From contig NZ_CP084550.1 in assembly GCF_021800405.1 (NCBI RefSeq), positions 3,596,001 to 3,660,000 on the forward strand: DNA of 64,000 bases. The letters run 5' to 3'. Under the pieces are notes generated by a model. It worked only from the letters and a program-made list of their open reading frames with translations, searched no databases and was not told the origin of the DNA. Source of the stretch: Arthrobacter sp. FW306-07-I. GTDB lineage: Bacteria; Actinomycetota; Actinomycetes; Actinomycetales; Micrococcaceae. Positions 1-7,878 of this stretch are shown piece after piece. A program made the position numbers and the translations under genes. Every line of letters starts with the position of its first letter. Position 1 is the first letter of the stretch.

Positions 1-442
1 GTTGTCGGTGGACTTTGCCCTGTCCCCCGCGGGGGACAAGCCCGTCAGCCTGGGCAGCCCGGGCTCCAACGGCCGCTTCGAGGGCGGCTATGGCGGCTTC
101 TTCTGGCGCCTGCCGGCGTGCGGGGAAGCGGCGGTGTGGACGCAGGCCGGCAGCGGCGAGTCAAAGACCCACGGCAGCGTCACGCGCTGGCTCGCTTGGT
201 CCGGAAGGTTCGACGGCGGGCCGGCCACCTTGGTGTTCGTCGCCCCGGAAGGCTGCACGGACCCGTGGTTTGTCCGTGTGGAGGGCTACCCCGGCGTGGG
301 ACAGTCGCTCGCCTGGGACAGTCCCGTCTTGGCCCGGCCGGGAAACCCGGTACGGCGGCACATCACCGTTTTCGTGGCCGACGGAATCCTGGCCACCGCC
401 GACGTAGAAGCGCTTATTAACCAACAGGGGGACCCGTCATGA
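1..442 (+). CDS. DUF6807 (PmoA-like) family protein, 3' part
   Basis: Open reading frame already running at the left edge, so only the last ~146 residues are visible and the start lies outside the window. The segment GGYGGFFWRLP followed by a beta-rich stretch with a conserved tryptophan (RWLAW) resembles the C-terminal half of the DUF6807 family, often labelled methane oxygenase PmoA-like. That label comes from sequence annotation; no enzymatic role is established. The stop codon overlaps the start of the next gene as ATGA (439-442), so the two are almost certainly co-transcribed and translationally coupled. Such genes often sit beside sugar-oxidoreductase genes, which fits the catabolic operon to the right. 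Confidence 0.7.
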   Translation, partial: LSVDFALSPAGDKPVSLGSPGSNGRFEGGYGGFFWRLPACGEAAVWTQAGSGESKTHGSVTRWLAWSGRFDGGPATLVFVAPEGCTDPWFVRVEGYPGVGQSLAWDSPVLARPGNPVRRHITVFVADGILATADVEALINQQGDPS

Positions 443-1554
443 CGCAAACAACAACCACAGCCGCTCCCCCGAAGGAGGCACGGCGGCCGCCGGGCTCAAG
501 GACGGACCGCACCATCAAGCGCCGCTGCGTCCTGGACATCCTGGACGCTGCCGGGCGGGACTCCCTGCTCCTGACCTCCAACACTGCCCTGACGTGGTAC
601 TTGGACGGCAGCCGCGTGCACATCAGCTTGGCCGGCGACCCCATCGCAGCCCTCCTGGTGGACCGCGACGGCGACCACCTGGTGACCTTCAACAATGAGG
701 CCGGGCGGATCGAGGCCGAAGAGCTTCCAGCCCAAGTCAACCTGCACACCGTGCCCTGGTACGGCAACCTGCACCAGGCCGCCGCCGCCGTCGGAAGCAG
801 TTCCCGGCCGCCGCTCGCGGAAGCGGACGTCACAGCGCAACTGCGCGCCGCCCGCCAGCAGCTCCTCCCGGCCGAGAGCGCGCGGTACTCCCAGCTCAGC
901 GCCGAGCTGGCTGCCATGATGACGGACGTTCTTTCCGCAGCGCGCCCGGAGACCACCGAGTTCGAACTCGTCTCGGCGCTGGCCGCCCGCGTGGTGGCGG
1001 CCGGCGCGGAGCCGCTGGTACTCCTGTGCAACGGCAGCTCCCGCAGCGATTTCCGGCACCCTTTGGCCACCCACGCCCCGCTGGGCCGTCGTGCCATGGC
1101 CGTGGTGTGCGCCCGCCGGGACGGCCTGGTGGCCAACATCACCCGCTGGGTCAGGTTCGACGCCGGCACCCCGAAAGAGCGCGACGCCGAGGCCCGTATC
1201 GCGGCCGTGGAAGCGGACATCTTCGATGCCACGGTTCCCGGGGCGCGCCTGGACAGGATCTTTGCCGAAATCCAGGCAGCGTACGCCCGGCACGGCTTCG
1301 GGACGGACCAGTGGGAGCAGCATCACCAGGGCGGACCGGCCGGATACGCGGGGCGTGACCCCAGAGTGACGTCTGCGGTGACCGACACTGTGGTGCTGGA
1401 CCAGGCCTTCACCTGGAACCCGTCAGGCCCCGGCGTCAAGATCGAAGACACCATCCAGCTGACGGAGTCCGGCCTCCGCGTCCTGACGGTGGACCCGCGC
1501 TGGCCCATAAGCACCGTCAACGGGCTGGAGCGGCCGGTGACGCTGCAGCTGTAG
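439..1554 (+). CDS. M24 (Xaa-Pro peptidase/creatinase)-like protein, probably non-catalytic
   Basis: 371 residues. The C-terminal two thirds follow the pita-bread M24 fold: the region ending GVKIEDTIQLTESGLRVLT (about residues 330-350) matches the GVRIEDT..LVTEDG..VLT signature of prolidase-like enzymes, and HHQGG (about 295-299) stands where family members carry the HG.GH metal/substrate histidine motif. Several metal ligands look replaced: the usual SDITRTF reads ANITRWV (Asp to Asn), the preceding DLGA Asp is absent, and FTIEPG reads FTWNPSG (Glu to Asn). It may therefore bind a small molecule without peptidase activity, or have changed chemistry. It begins inside the previous stop codon and is closed by a strong terminator, so it is the last gene of its operon. 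Confidence 0.7.
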   Translation: MTQTTTTAAPPKEARRPPGSRTDRTIKRRCVLDILDAAGRDSLLLTSNTALTWYLDGSRVHISLAGDPIAALLVDRDGDHLVTFNNEAGRIEAEELPAQVNLHTVPWYGNLHQAAAAVGSSSRPPLAEADVTAQLRAARQQLLPAESARYSQLSAELAAMMTDVLSAARPETTEFELVSALAARVVAAGAEPLVLLCNGSSRSDFRHPLATHAPLGRRAMAVVCARRDGLVANITRWVRFDAGTPKERDAEARIAAVEADIFDATVPGARLDRIFAEIQAAYARHGFGTDQWEQHHQGGPAGYAGRDPRVTSAVTDTVVLDQAFTWNPSGPGVKIEDTIQLTESGLRVLTVDPRWPISTVNGLERPVTLQL

Positions 1555-1575
1555 TAAACGAGTTTCCCGGGCAGC

Positions 1576-1609
1576 AAAAAACCCCGGAGCCCAAAGGCTC
1601 CGGGGTTTT
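1576..1609. terminator. bidirectional intrinsic terminator
   Basis: A perfect 10-bp stem CCCCGGAGCC / GGCTCCGGGG (1582-1591 with 1596-1605) has a 4-base loop and is flanked by an A-run on the left and a T-run on the right. It lies in the 64-bp gap between two convergent genes, so it can end transcription from both sides. Confidence 0.9.
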
Positions 1610-1618
1610 CTTTGTGAG

Positions 1619-3070
1619 CTACGGAAGCTGCAGTTCCCCGTCCACCCGGCGCGGGATGCGCAGCGGGTTGTCCTCGCGCAGTGCCGGGTGCAGCACGCTT
1701 TCCGGGGCGTCCTGGTAGGCCACGGGGCGCTGGAACCTGCGGACCGCCGTCGCACCCACCGAGGTGAACAGCGACGTGGTGGCGGGGTAGGGGCCGCCGT
1801 GCTGCTGGGCCCAGTTCACGGCCACGCCCGTGGGCCAGCCTTCGAACAGGACGCGTCCGGCCAGCCCGGAGAGCTGCTCCACCAGGGCCTCGATATCCTC
1901 ACCCTGCTCGCTGTGGAGCGTTGCCGTGAGGCTTCCCGGGACCTTGGCCAGGACGGCAGCCAGCTCCTCCCGGTCCTTGTACTCGATGAGGATGGTGGTG
2001 GGTCCGAAGCATTCCTCCAGCAGCTGCTCCGGGTTTTCCAGGACTTTGGCGGCACTGGTGCAAAAGACCACCGGAGCGGCGCCGTTGGCCACGGCGTCCT
2101 GGTCCACGCTGCCGCCCACCACGTCCACGCCGTCAACGGAAGCGAAACTGCGGAGCCCGTCCGGGTAGGCCTCGGCGATGCGGCTGGTCAGCATGCCCAG
2201 GGCCGGCTTGTACCTGCTCGCTTCTGCCGCCTCCGAGGCGAAGTCGGTTCCCGCGGGGATGAACACCAGGCCCGGCTTGGTGCAGAACTGCCCGGCGCCC
2301 AGGGTGAAGGACCCGGCAAGTCCGGCGGCGAGTTCCGCTGAGCGTGCCTGCAGCGCTTCCGCTGTGATGACCACGGGGTTGAGGCTGCCCAGTTCACCGT
2401 AGAACGGGATGGGGTCGGGGCGGGAGGTGGCAAGGTCGAACAGGGCACGGCCGCCGGGGATGGATCCGGTGAACCCCACGGCCTTGATGGCAGGATCCTG
2501 GACCAGGGCTGTTCCCACTTCGCGGCCGTGGACCAGGGCGAACAGGCCCTCCGGTGCCCCGGCGCGGCGAAGCGCCTCCGCCACGATTTCCGCCGTCCGT
2601 TCGGAGAGCCGCAGGTGGCCGGAGTGTGCCTTGACGATCACTGAACAGCCGACGGCGAGCGCCGAGGCAGTGTCTCCGCCGGCCACCGAGAAGGCGAACG
2701 GGAAGTTGGACGCCGAGAAAACCGCTACCGGACCGATGGGCTTGAGGATCCGGCGGAGGTCCGGCCGGGGCGGGGTGGCGGCCGGCTCCGCGTGGTCGAT
2801 GATGGCTTCCAGGTAGGAGCCTTCGGTGATCACGCGGGCAAACAGGCGCAGCTGGCCGGTGGTGCGGGCCACCTCGCCCGTCAGGCGGGTGGCCCCCAGG
2901 CTGGTTTCGGCGTCCGCGATGTCTACCAGCTCGGCGGCGTTGGCGTCCAGGGCGTCTGCCACCGCGTTCAACCAGCCGGCGCGTTCGGCGTCGGAGGCAG
3001 CCGCGGCGATTTTTGCTGCGGCCGTGGCGGCGGCAGTGAGTTCGGTGAGGGAAAGCGTTGCAGTTGTCAC
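1619..3070 (-). CDS. alpha-ketoglutarate semialdehyde dehydrogenase (2,5-dioxovalerate dehydrogenase)
   Basis: 483-residue NAD(P)-dependent aldehyde dehydrogenase. ALDH landmarks are visible: the Rossmann loop FTGS (about residue 200), the general-base Glu in GELGSLNP (about 226) and the nucleophilic Cys in GQFCTKPG (about 263). The GELGSLNP/QFCTKPG variants and SNFPFAFSVAGGD are typical of enzymes that oxidise 2,5-dioxopentanoate to 2-oxoglutarate, the last step of oxidative uronate/aldarate degradation. The gene is last in a leftward operon whose upstream genes supply the preceding steps, which supports the substrate. I prefer the GTG at 3070 (MTTATLSL...); a TTG seven codons upstream (3091) is possible but has no visible ribosome site. 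Confidence 0.85.
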   Translation of the reverse strand: MTTATLSLTELTAAATAAAKIAAAASDAERAGWLNAVADALDANAAELVDIADAETSLGATRLTGEVARTTGQLRLFARVITEGSYLEAIIDHAEPAATPPRPDLRRILKPIGPVAVFSASNFPFAFSVAGGDTASALAVGCSVIVKAHSGHLRLSERTAEIVAEALRRAGAPEGLFALVHGREVGTALVQDPAIKAVGFTGSIPGGRALFDLATSRPDPIPFYGELGSLNPVVITAEALQARSAELAAGLAGSFTLGAGQFCTKPGLVFIPAGTDFASEAAEASRYKPALGMLTSRIAEAYPDGLRSFASVDGVDVVGGSVDQDAVANGAAPVVFCTSAAKVLENPEQLLEECFGPTTILIEYKDREELAAVLAKVPGSLTATLHSEQGEDIEALVEQLSGLAGRVLFEGWPTGVAVNWAQQHGGPYPATTSLFTSVGATAVRRFQRPVAYQDAPESVLHPALREDNPLRIPRRVDGELQLP

Positions 3071-3112
3071 GTCAGGAACCTGTTCATCCAATAGAGGTCG
3101 TCTGGAAATTCA

Positions 3113-4219
3113 TCATTGCAGCCTGTCCTTGAAGCGGAAACCCAGCCCGGCGTGGTCCGCGAGCGTCACCCGGCTGTTGCTGAACCGCACCGGCGATGGT
3201 TGGTCGAGGATGCCCAGCTGTTCGAAGGACGCCTCTTCGACGTCCTCCACCAGGGTGGGCTCCGCCAGGGTGAGGGCCAGCTGTCCGGACAGTTCCGGCA
3301 GCAGGTGCGGCATCACCTTTATGCTGTGGCTCCGTGCCAGCTCCACGATCCGCCGGAACGGGGTGATCCCGCCTACCCGGATGATGTTGGGCTGGATGAT
3401 GTCCACCGCTTCCGCCTCAATGAAATCGCGGAACCGGTAGATGGTGTGCAGGTTTTCGCCGAGGGCGACGGGCACCGGTGAATGTTTCCGCAGCCGCCGG
3501 TAGGCCCAGAGGTCGTCCGCGCGGATGGGCTCCTCCAGCCACTCCAGCCCGAATTCGGCCAGGACATCCAGGGCGCGGAAGGTGGTGGGCAGGTCCCACC
3601 GTTGGTTGGCATCGATCATGAGCCTGCGGTCCGGGCCCAGGACGGAGCGCACTGCGGCAAGGCGTTCGACGTCCTCGCGGATGTCCGGTTTGCCTACCTT
3701 GATCTTGACCGCCTGGTGGCCCGCGGCGACCCAGCGTTCGGCCTGCGCCACCAGCTCGTCCAGGGTGTAGTGCAGGTTCACCCCGGAGCCGTAGACCTCG
3801 GCGGAGTCCTGGCGCTGGCCCAGCAAACCGGTGACCGATGTTCCGGCACGGCGCGCCTGCAGGTCCCACAGCGCGAGGTCCACCCCGGCCATGGCAATGG
3901 TGGTGAGCCCGCCGCCACCGGCTTCGTGCAGGCGCTTCCATACCGCGTCCCACACGGCCTCGGGCGATGCCGGCAGGCCGGTGATGAAAGGTGCGATGTC
4001 GTAATCAAGCAGCGCCTTGACTGCCTGGGGACCGATGGTGGGTGTCCAGGAAAAACCAAAGCCCGTGCCGCCGTCGTCCGTGGAAAGCTCGGTTGCGATC
4101 ACGTGGTTCTCCGGTGCCTCCGTACCCCAGTGCCGCCGCAGCGGAACGGTGAGGAGCCGCGTGGCCAGCCCGGTGATGCGGGGAACGGTGCGGACGGATT
4201 CGGCCGTAGGCGCCGTCAT
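3113..4219 (-). CDS. enolase-superfamily acid-sugar (galactarate/glucarate-type) dehydratase
   Basis: 368 residues with the complete mandelate racemase/muconate lactonising layout: the KxK base in AVKIKVG (K172, K174), metal ligands D203 (MIDANQ), E229/E230 (WLEEP) and E255 (ALGEN), and an Asp-His pair (D273 in VDIIQPN, H305 in VMPHLL). In this superfamily that set abstracts a proton alpha to a carboxylate. Next to a uronate dehydrogenase-like gene and a 5-dehydro-4-deoxyglucarate dehydratase, the likely reaction is dehydration of galactarate or glucarate to 5-dehydro-4-deoxy-D-glucarate. The exact substrate and any mandelate racemase-like alternative cannot be read from sequence alone. Its ATG overlaps the stop of the preceding gene by one base (TGATG). 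Confidence 0.8.
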   Translation of the reverse strand: MTAPTAESVRTVPRITGLATRLLTVPLRRHWGTEAPENHVIATELSTDDGGTGFGFSWTPTIGPQAVKALLDYDIAPFITGLPASPEAVWDAVWKRLHEAGGGGLTTIAMAGVDLALWDLQARRAGTSVTGLLGQRQDSAEVYGSGVNLHYTLDELVAQAERWVAAGHQAVKIKVGKPDIREDVERLAAVRSVLGPDRRLMIDANQRWDLPTTFRALDVLAEFGLEWLEEPIRADDLWAYRRLRKHSPVPVALGENLHTIYRFRDFIEAEAVDIIQPNIIRVGGITPFRRIVELARSHSIKVMPHLLPELSGQLALTLAEPTLVEDVEEASFEQLGILDQPSPVRFSNSRVTLADHAGLGFRFKDRLQ

Positions 4220-5124
4220 CAGCTGCCGGCCAGCTCGTGGCCCTTGGCCAGGATGGCCTTGAGCTCCACCAGCTGTTCCTCCGTGGGGTCCACCAGCGGC
4301 GGGCGCACCGAACCGACGGGCAGCCCGGCCAACCGCAGTCCCGCCTTGATTAGGGAAACGCCGAACCCCGGGGTCTGGTCGCGCAGGCGGACCAGGGGTG
4401 CGTAGAAACCCTCGAGCAGGGCGCTGCGCCGGTCCTCGTCGCCTGAAACGTAGGCGTCGTAGTAGGCCTTGGCGATCTCCGGGGCCATGGCGAAGGCTGC
4501 GGAGGAGTAGAGCGGGATGCCCAGGCCGCGGTAGGCGCCCTGGGTCAGTTCGGCGGTGAGCAGGCCGTTGAAGAAGGCGAAGTCTGTCCGGCCGGTGGCG
4601 CGGACGGCGGTCACGATCTCCTGGGCCAGGCCCACGTCGCCCAGGCCGTCCTTGAAGCCGATCACCTTGGGATTGGCCGCAAGTTTGGCCATGGACGCGG
4701 CGGTGAACTTCGCGTTGCCGCGGTGGTACACGATGACCGGCAGGCTGCTGGCGTTGGCCACAGCCTCAATGTAGGCCACCAGGCCGTCCGTCGGGCCCGT
4801 GACCAGGTAGGGCGGGAGCACCAGGAGGGCGTCCGCGCCAGCCTCCTCAGCGGCACGCGCCGCAGCGAGCGCGTGGCCCAAGGGCCCGCCTGCACCGGCC
4901 ACCACGGGAACCTTGCCCGCGACCACTTCGACGGCGGCCGCCACCACGGTGCGGACCTCGTCAATGCTCAAGGCGTGGAATTCACCTGTGCCGCAGGCGG
5001 GAAACACGCCGCCGGGCCCAAAGGGCAGCCGGGAGCCGATGTGCTCCTTGAGCAGCTCCACGTCAACGGCACCATCGGCCGTAAACGGGGTGACGGGGAA
5101 GAAGAGAACGCCGTCGAATTTCAT
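4219..5124 (-). CDS. 5-dehydro-4-deoxyglucarate dehydratase (DHDPS/NAL superfamily)
   Basis: 301-residue class I aldolase-fold protein. The Schiff-base Lys is in IGFKDG (K158), the partner Tyr in VYHRGN (Y133) and the carboxylate-binding loop is CGTGEF (44-49). The FKDG/VYHRGN combination is that of KdgD, which dehydrates and decarboxylates 5-dehydro-4-deoxyglucarate to 2,5-dioxopentanoate, precisely the substrate of the aldehyde dehydrogenase two genes downstream. The start at 5124 (MKFDGVLFFP) is fixed by homology and by an ATGA overlap with the stop of the upstream epimerase-type gene. A much longer reading frame exists upstream, but it only runs antisense in frame with no homology and is not part of this protein. 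Confidence 0.87.
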   Translation of the reverse strand: MKFDGVLFFPVTPFTADGAVDVELLKEHIGSRLPFGPGGVFPACGTGEFHALSIDEVRTVVAAAVEVVAGKVPVVAGAGGPLGHALAAARAAEEAGADALLVLPPYLVTGPTDGLVAYIEAVANASSLPVIVYHRGNAKFTAASMAKLAANPKVIGFKDGLGDVGLAQEIVTAVRATGRTDFAFFNGLLTAELTQGAYRGLGIPLYSSAAFAMAPEIAKAYYDAYVSGDEDRRSALLEGFYAPLVRLRDQTPGFGVSLIKAGLRLAGLPVGSVRPPLVDPTEEQLVELKAILAKGHELAGS

Positions 5125-6080
5125 GATGTCTCCTTGGCTCCGCCGCCGGCAGTGACCAGCGTGGAGGCCTCGTCGTTGAGGGTGGGTTTGAGTTCGGTGC
5201 GCCACGTGCGCTTGGGTTGCCAGCCGAGCAGTTCCTGGGCTTTGGCGATGGAGAATGCGGGGCTGGTGCCGGTGAGGCCGGCGCTGAGTGCTTCGCTTCC
5301 GGGCAGGAATTTCGGCATCAGTTCCGCAAGGGGTGCAGTGGCAAGTGCGTCCGCCGCGCCCACGAAAAAGGTTTCCCCGTTGGGGATGTCTTCCATCTTT
5401 TGAAGCAGCAGGTCCAGGAAGTCCGCCACGTCCCGCGCATCCACGTAGTTGAACAGGGCCGGGGCGGAGAGTGCAGGGTCCGCCAGGCGCTCGGCGAGGG
5501 TGTGGCCCTGCTGCGTGGGGGCGCCCTCCCATTCCTCGGGCGAGATCACGAAGCACGGCCGGAAGGCCGCATACCGGATCCTCTCCCCCTGCGCTGCGGC
5601 AAACATCTGTACGGTCTGTTCGGCGATGAGCTTGGACAGGGCGTAGGCGTTCCAGGGCTTGGCCGGGGTGCGTTCGTCCAGCGGGAACGACGGCGGCAGC
5701 CATCCTGCAGGGCATCCGTAACCGAGCACGGTGGGGCTGCTGGCCGTGACGATCTTGGGGACCCCCACCTCCGTCGCCGCGCTGATCACCGCGAAGGCGA
5801 GCCGGGTGTTCGCGCCGAAGATGACGTCCTCCGGTGCGCTGAACGGAACGGCGATCGCTGCAAGGTGGATGACGGCGTCGGGCTTTGCTGCCCCGATCAG
5901 GCGCAACGCCTCACCCGGGGCCAGCAGGTCGGCGGTTTCCTGGACGACGCCGGCCGGCAGCAGTTCAGCGGGTACGGCGTCGCGGTCCACCGAGACTACC
6001 TCGTGGCCGGCCTGGGCGAGCCCGGCCACAACGCTGCGGCCCAGGCGGCCCGAGCCGCCGGTGACAAATATCCTGCTCAT
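5121..6080 (-). CDS. NAD-dependent epimerase/dehydratase family protein, probable uronate dehydrogenase
   Basis: 319-residue extended short-chain dehydrogenase. It has the N-terminal NAD loop TGGSGRLG (7-14), Asp32 at the end of beta-2 (VDRD), Ser around 114-115 and the catalytic YxxxK (Y146-K150, YALSK). Family members include UDP-sugar epimerases and uronate dehydrogenases. Position in the operon decides: with an aldarate dehydratase, KdgD and a semialdehyde dehydrogenase downstream, oxidation of galacturonate or glucuronate to the aldaro-lactone is the expected entry reaction. It overlaps KdgD by 4 bp and follows the oxidoreductase gene after 9 bp. A sugar epimerase role is the main alternative. 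Confidence 0.75.
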   Translation of the reverse strand: MSRIFVTGGSGRLGRSVVAGLAQAGHEVVSVDRDAVPAELLPAGVVQETADLLAPGEALRLIGAAKPDAVIHLAAIAVPFSAPEDVIFGANTRLAFAVISAATEVGVPKIVTASSPTVLGYGCPAGWLPPSFPLDERTPAKPWNAYALSKLIAEQTVQMFAAAQGERIRYAAFRPCFVISPEEWEGAPTQQGHTLAERLADPALSAPALFNYVDARDVADFLDLLLQKMEDIPNGETFFVGAADALATAPLAELMPKFLPGSEALSAGLTGTSPAFSIAKAQELLGWQPKRTWRTELKPTLNDEASTLVTAGGGAKETS

Positions 6081-6089
6081 GGCCTTTTC

Positions 6090-7529
6090 CTACTTGCCGC
6101 GGCGAAGGTCGACGCCGAGGTCCAGGTCCTCGACGCGCACGGGCAGGGATGTTTCGAGGGAGCGGTTGCCGGCGATGCCCACGGACACCGAACGCAGTCC
6201 GTCCAGGTAGCCGGAGGGTCGGCCCAGCGGATCCTCGCCCGGTCCGTTGAACAGGTCGGACAGCAGCAGCTCGTCACCGCCGCCATGGCCGCCCTCACCA
6301 TTGATGATGGGCACCTCGTAGGCAGCCTCCCAGTGGCGCTGCACCACCAGGCGCTCGCCGTTGCGGCGTACGGCGTCCTCTTCCTCGACCGGTGTGGCGC
6401 TGGGGTCCACCACCGTCTTCTGGTCCGTGCTGTGCAGGACGGCGGCGCGTTCCACCACTTCGAGCTCGGCCCGGCCCTCGGTGCCGTTGACCGCCACCCG
6501 GTACCCCTCCCAAGGGCTGTGCGCGTTCAGGGAGTAGCTCAGGCGCGGGCCGCCCTGGTACTCCACCACCAGGGCCAGGTTGTCCTCGATGGTGATGCCG
6601 CTGGTGAAGACGTCCTGGTCGCGGCGGTAGCCGTCGTAGTGTTCGTTGTCCAGGAAGAGGGCCTTGAGCCGCTCATCCTCCCTGAGGTCCAGTGCGAAGG
6701 GATCCTTGTCGCCTGCGGGGGCATCGGCGTCGGGCGTTCCACGCTCGGGGCGTGGGCCCAGCCCGCGCTCGGCGGCGTTCTTGTCGCCGTAGAACTTCAG
6801 GCCGCCGGAGGCGAAGATCCGCTCCGGGACATCATCGATCCACCAGTTCACCAGGTCGAAGTGGTGGGAGGCCTTGTGGATGAGCAGGCCGCCGGAGTTC
6901 TTCTTCTCCCGGTGCCAGCGGCGGAAGTAGTCGGCGCCGTGGACCGTGTCCAGAACCCAGCTGAAGTCGACGGAGGTGACCTTGCCGATCACGCCGCTCT
7001 GGATGATTTCCTTCAGGGCGCTGTTGCGCGGCGAGTAGCGGTAGTTGAAGGTGACCACCACGTTCCGGCCGGTCTCGTGGACGGCCTGGACGATGCGGCG
7101 GCAGCTTTCGGCGTCGATGGTCAGGGGCTTTTCAACCACCACGTCAGCCCCGGCGCGCAGGCCCTCCACGATGTAGTCGGCGTGGGTGTAGTCCGGCGTG
7201 GTGACAATGATGCGGTCGATGTTGTTGGCCTGGATGAAGGCGGTGAGGTCGCCGGGCTCGAAGGCGGCCACCGGGCCCGGGGCGCCGAGTTCCTGGATGA
7301 GCTTCTGGTAGAACTCCACCCGCCCGGGGTTCACGTCGGAGAATGCCACCAGTTCGGCAGTGTCCGCATGCTTGCCGAAAATGGCGCGGATGTACATCTC
7401 GGACCGCCCGCCGGTGCCGATCAGGGCAATGCGGGCCTTCCGGCCGTCCCCGGCGGTGGTGGCGGTTCCGGCGGCAGTGCCGGGCCGGGAGGCAGCTGCG
7501 GCCGAAGTGGTCTCGGCGGTGTTGACCAT
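6090..7529 (-). CDS. Gfo/Idh/MocA family oxidoreductase
   Basis: 479 residues, longer than the ~350 typical of the family. A low-complexity Ala/Thr-rich leader (about 1-30) precedes the Rossmann fold with the GTGGRS dinucleotide loop (39-43). The catalytic-lysine motif EKP is intact at 133-135 (VVVEKPLT), followed by a C-terminal substrate domain with a long insertion rich in charged residues. Related enzymes oxidise or epimerise sugars or inositols with NAD(P). It is the first gene of the uronate operon, directly under the operator-containing promoter region, with an AAAGGGA ribosome site 7-8 bases before ATG. The substrate is unknown; oxidation of a uronate, glycoside or 3-keto sugar feeding the pathway is inference. 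Confidence 0.8.
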   Translation of the reverse strand: MVNTAETTSAAAASRPGTAAGTATTAGDGRKARIALIGTGGRSEMYIRAIFGKHADTAELVAFSDVNPGRVEFYQKLIQELGAPGPVAAFEPGDLTAFIQANNIDRIIVTTPDYTHADYIVEGLRAGADVVVEKPLTIDAESCRRIVQAVHETGRNVVVTFNYRYSPRNSALKEIIQSGVIGKVTSVDFSWVLDTVHGADYFRRWHREKKNSGGLLIHKASHHFDLVNWWIDDVPERIFASGGLKFYGDKNAAERGLGPRPERGTPDADAPAGDKDPFALDLREDERLKALFLDNEHYDGYRRDQDVFTSGITIEDNLALVVEYQGGPRLSYSLNAHSPWEGYRVAVNGTEGRAELEVVERAAVLHSTDQKTVVDPSATPVEEEDAVRRNGERLVVQRHWEAAYEVPIINGEGGHGGGDELLLSDLFNGPGEDPLGRPSGYLDGLRSVSVGIAGNRSLETSLPVRVEDLDLGVDLRRGK

Positions 7530-7609
7530 GATGGGTCCCTTTCGAAAAGCTCATTACCCGGCCTTGGGAGCGGCCGTTGACGTTCGGCGCGGTGCCCGCG
7601 GGCACCGGA

Positions 7610-7627
7610 CGAGAAAGCGTTTTCTCG
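7610..7627. promoter_or_regulatory. LacI-type operator 1 (CGAGAAAGCGTTTTCTCG)
   Basis: 18-bp near-perfect palindrome containing the core GAAANCGNTTTC at 7613-7624. It sits just downstream of the predicted start of the leftward uronate operon, where a bound repressor would block transcription. The same 12-bp core recurs twice more in this intergenic region. Confidence 0.75.
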
Positions 7628-7640
7628 CTTCGCTATAGCA

Positions 7641-7670
7641 GTTGTATCAATCCGCCAGCGGGTACGTCAA
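7641..7670 (-). promoter_or_regulatory. candidate promoter of the uronate operon
   Basis: Reading leftward, a -35-like TTGACG (7670-7665) is followed after 18 bases by a -10-like TACAAC (7646-7641). Transcription would then start near 7634, immediately before the first LacI-type palindrome (7610-7627). The -10 match is imperfect. Confidence 0.4.
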
Positions 7671-7687
7671 CCACTTTAGGCATTGGA

Positions 7688-7701
7688 AGAAAGCGCTTTC
7701 T
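7688..7701. promoter_or_regulatory. LacI-type operator 2 (AGAAAGCGCTTTCT)
   Basis: A perfect 14-bp palindrome with the core GAAAGCGCTTTC (7689-7700). It lies between the two divergent promoters and is the best-conserved of the three copies. Centre-to-centre spacing from operator 1 is about 76 bp (roughly seven helical turns), compatible with looping. Confidence 0.7.
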
Positions 7702-7756
7702 AGCCATCAGCTTCGGATCGCTCCGCGAAGGGCCGGGAAAACAGCGGGAAAAGAAA

Positions 7757-7768
7757 GAAATCGCTTTC
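7757..7768. promoter_or_regulatory. LacI-type operator 3 (GAAATCGCTTTC)
   Basis: Third copy of GAAANCGNTTTC, about 110 bp before the lacI-type gene, suggesting autoregulation. The rest of the 349-bp gap (7530-7878) holds no further gene. A TATATGCT stretch (7779-7786) might be part of the rightward promoter. Confidence 0.6.
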
Positions 7769-7878
7769 CCAAAGCCGTATATGCTGTCCTTCAAAGCACC
7801 TGCCTTCCGGCCTGCGCCCTCCAGGTCACTGACTGTTCCGGAGGACGCGGCCGGGCGGCGTAAAAGAAGGGGTCCCCC

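Noticed and set aside
5125..5715. N-terminal extension of the KdgD-like gene
   Set aside because: The upstream part is antisense-like frame with no homology inside the epimerase gene, and the ATGA overlap at 5121-5124 gives a natural start.
5217..7580. 787-codon rightward open frame across the epimerase and Gfo/Idh/MocA genes
   Set aside because: Antisense shadow spanning two well-supported genes; no ribosome site or homology.
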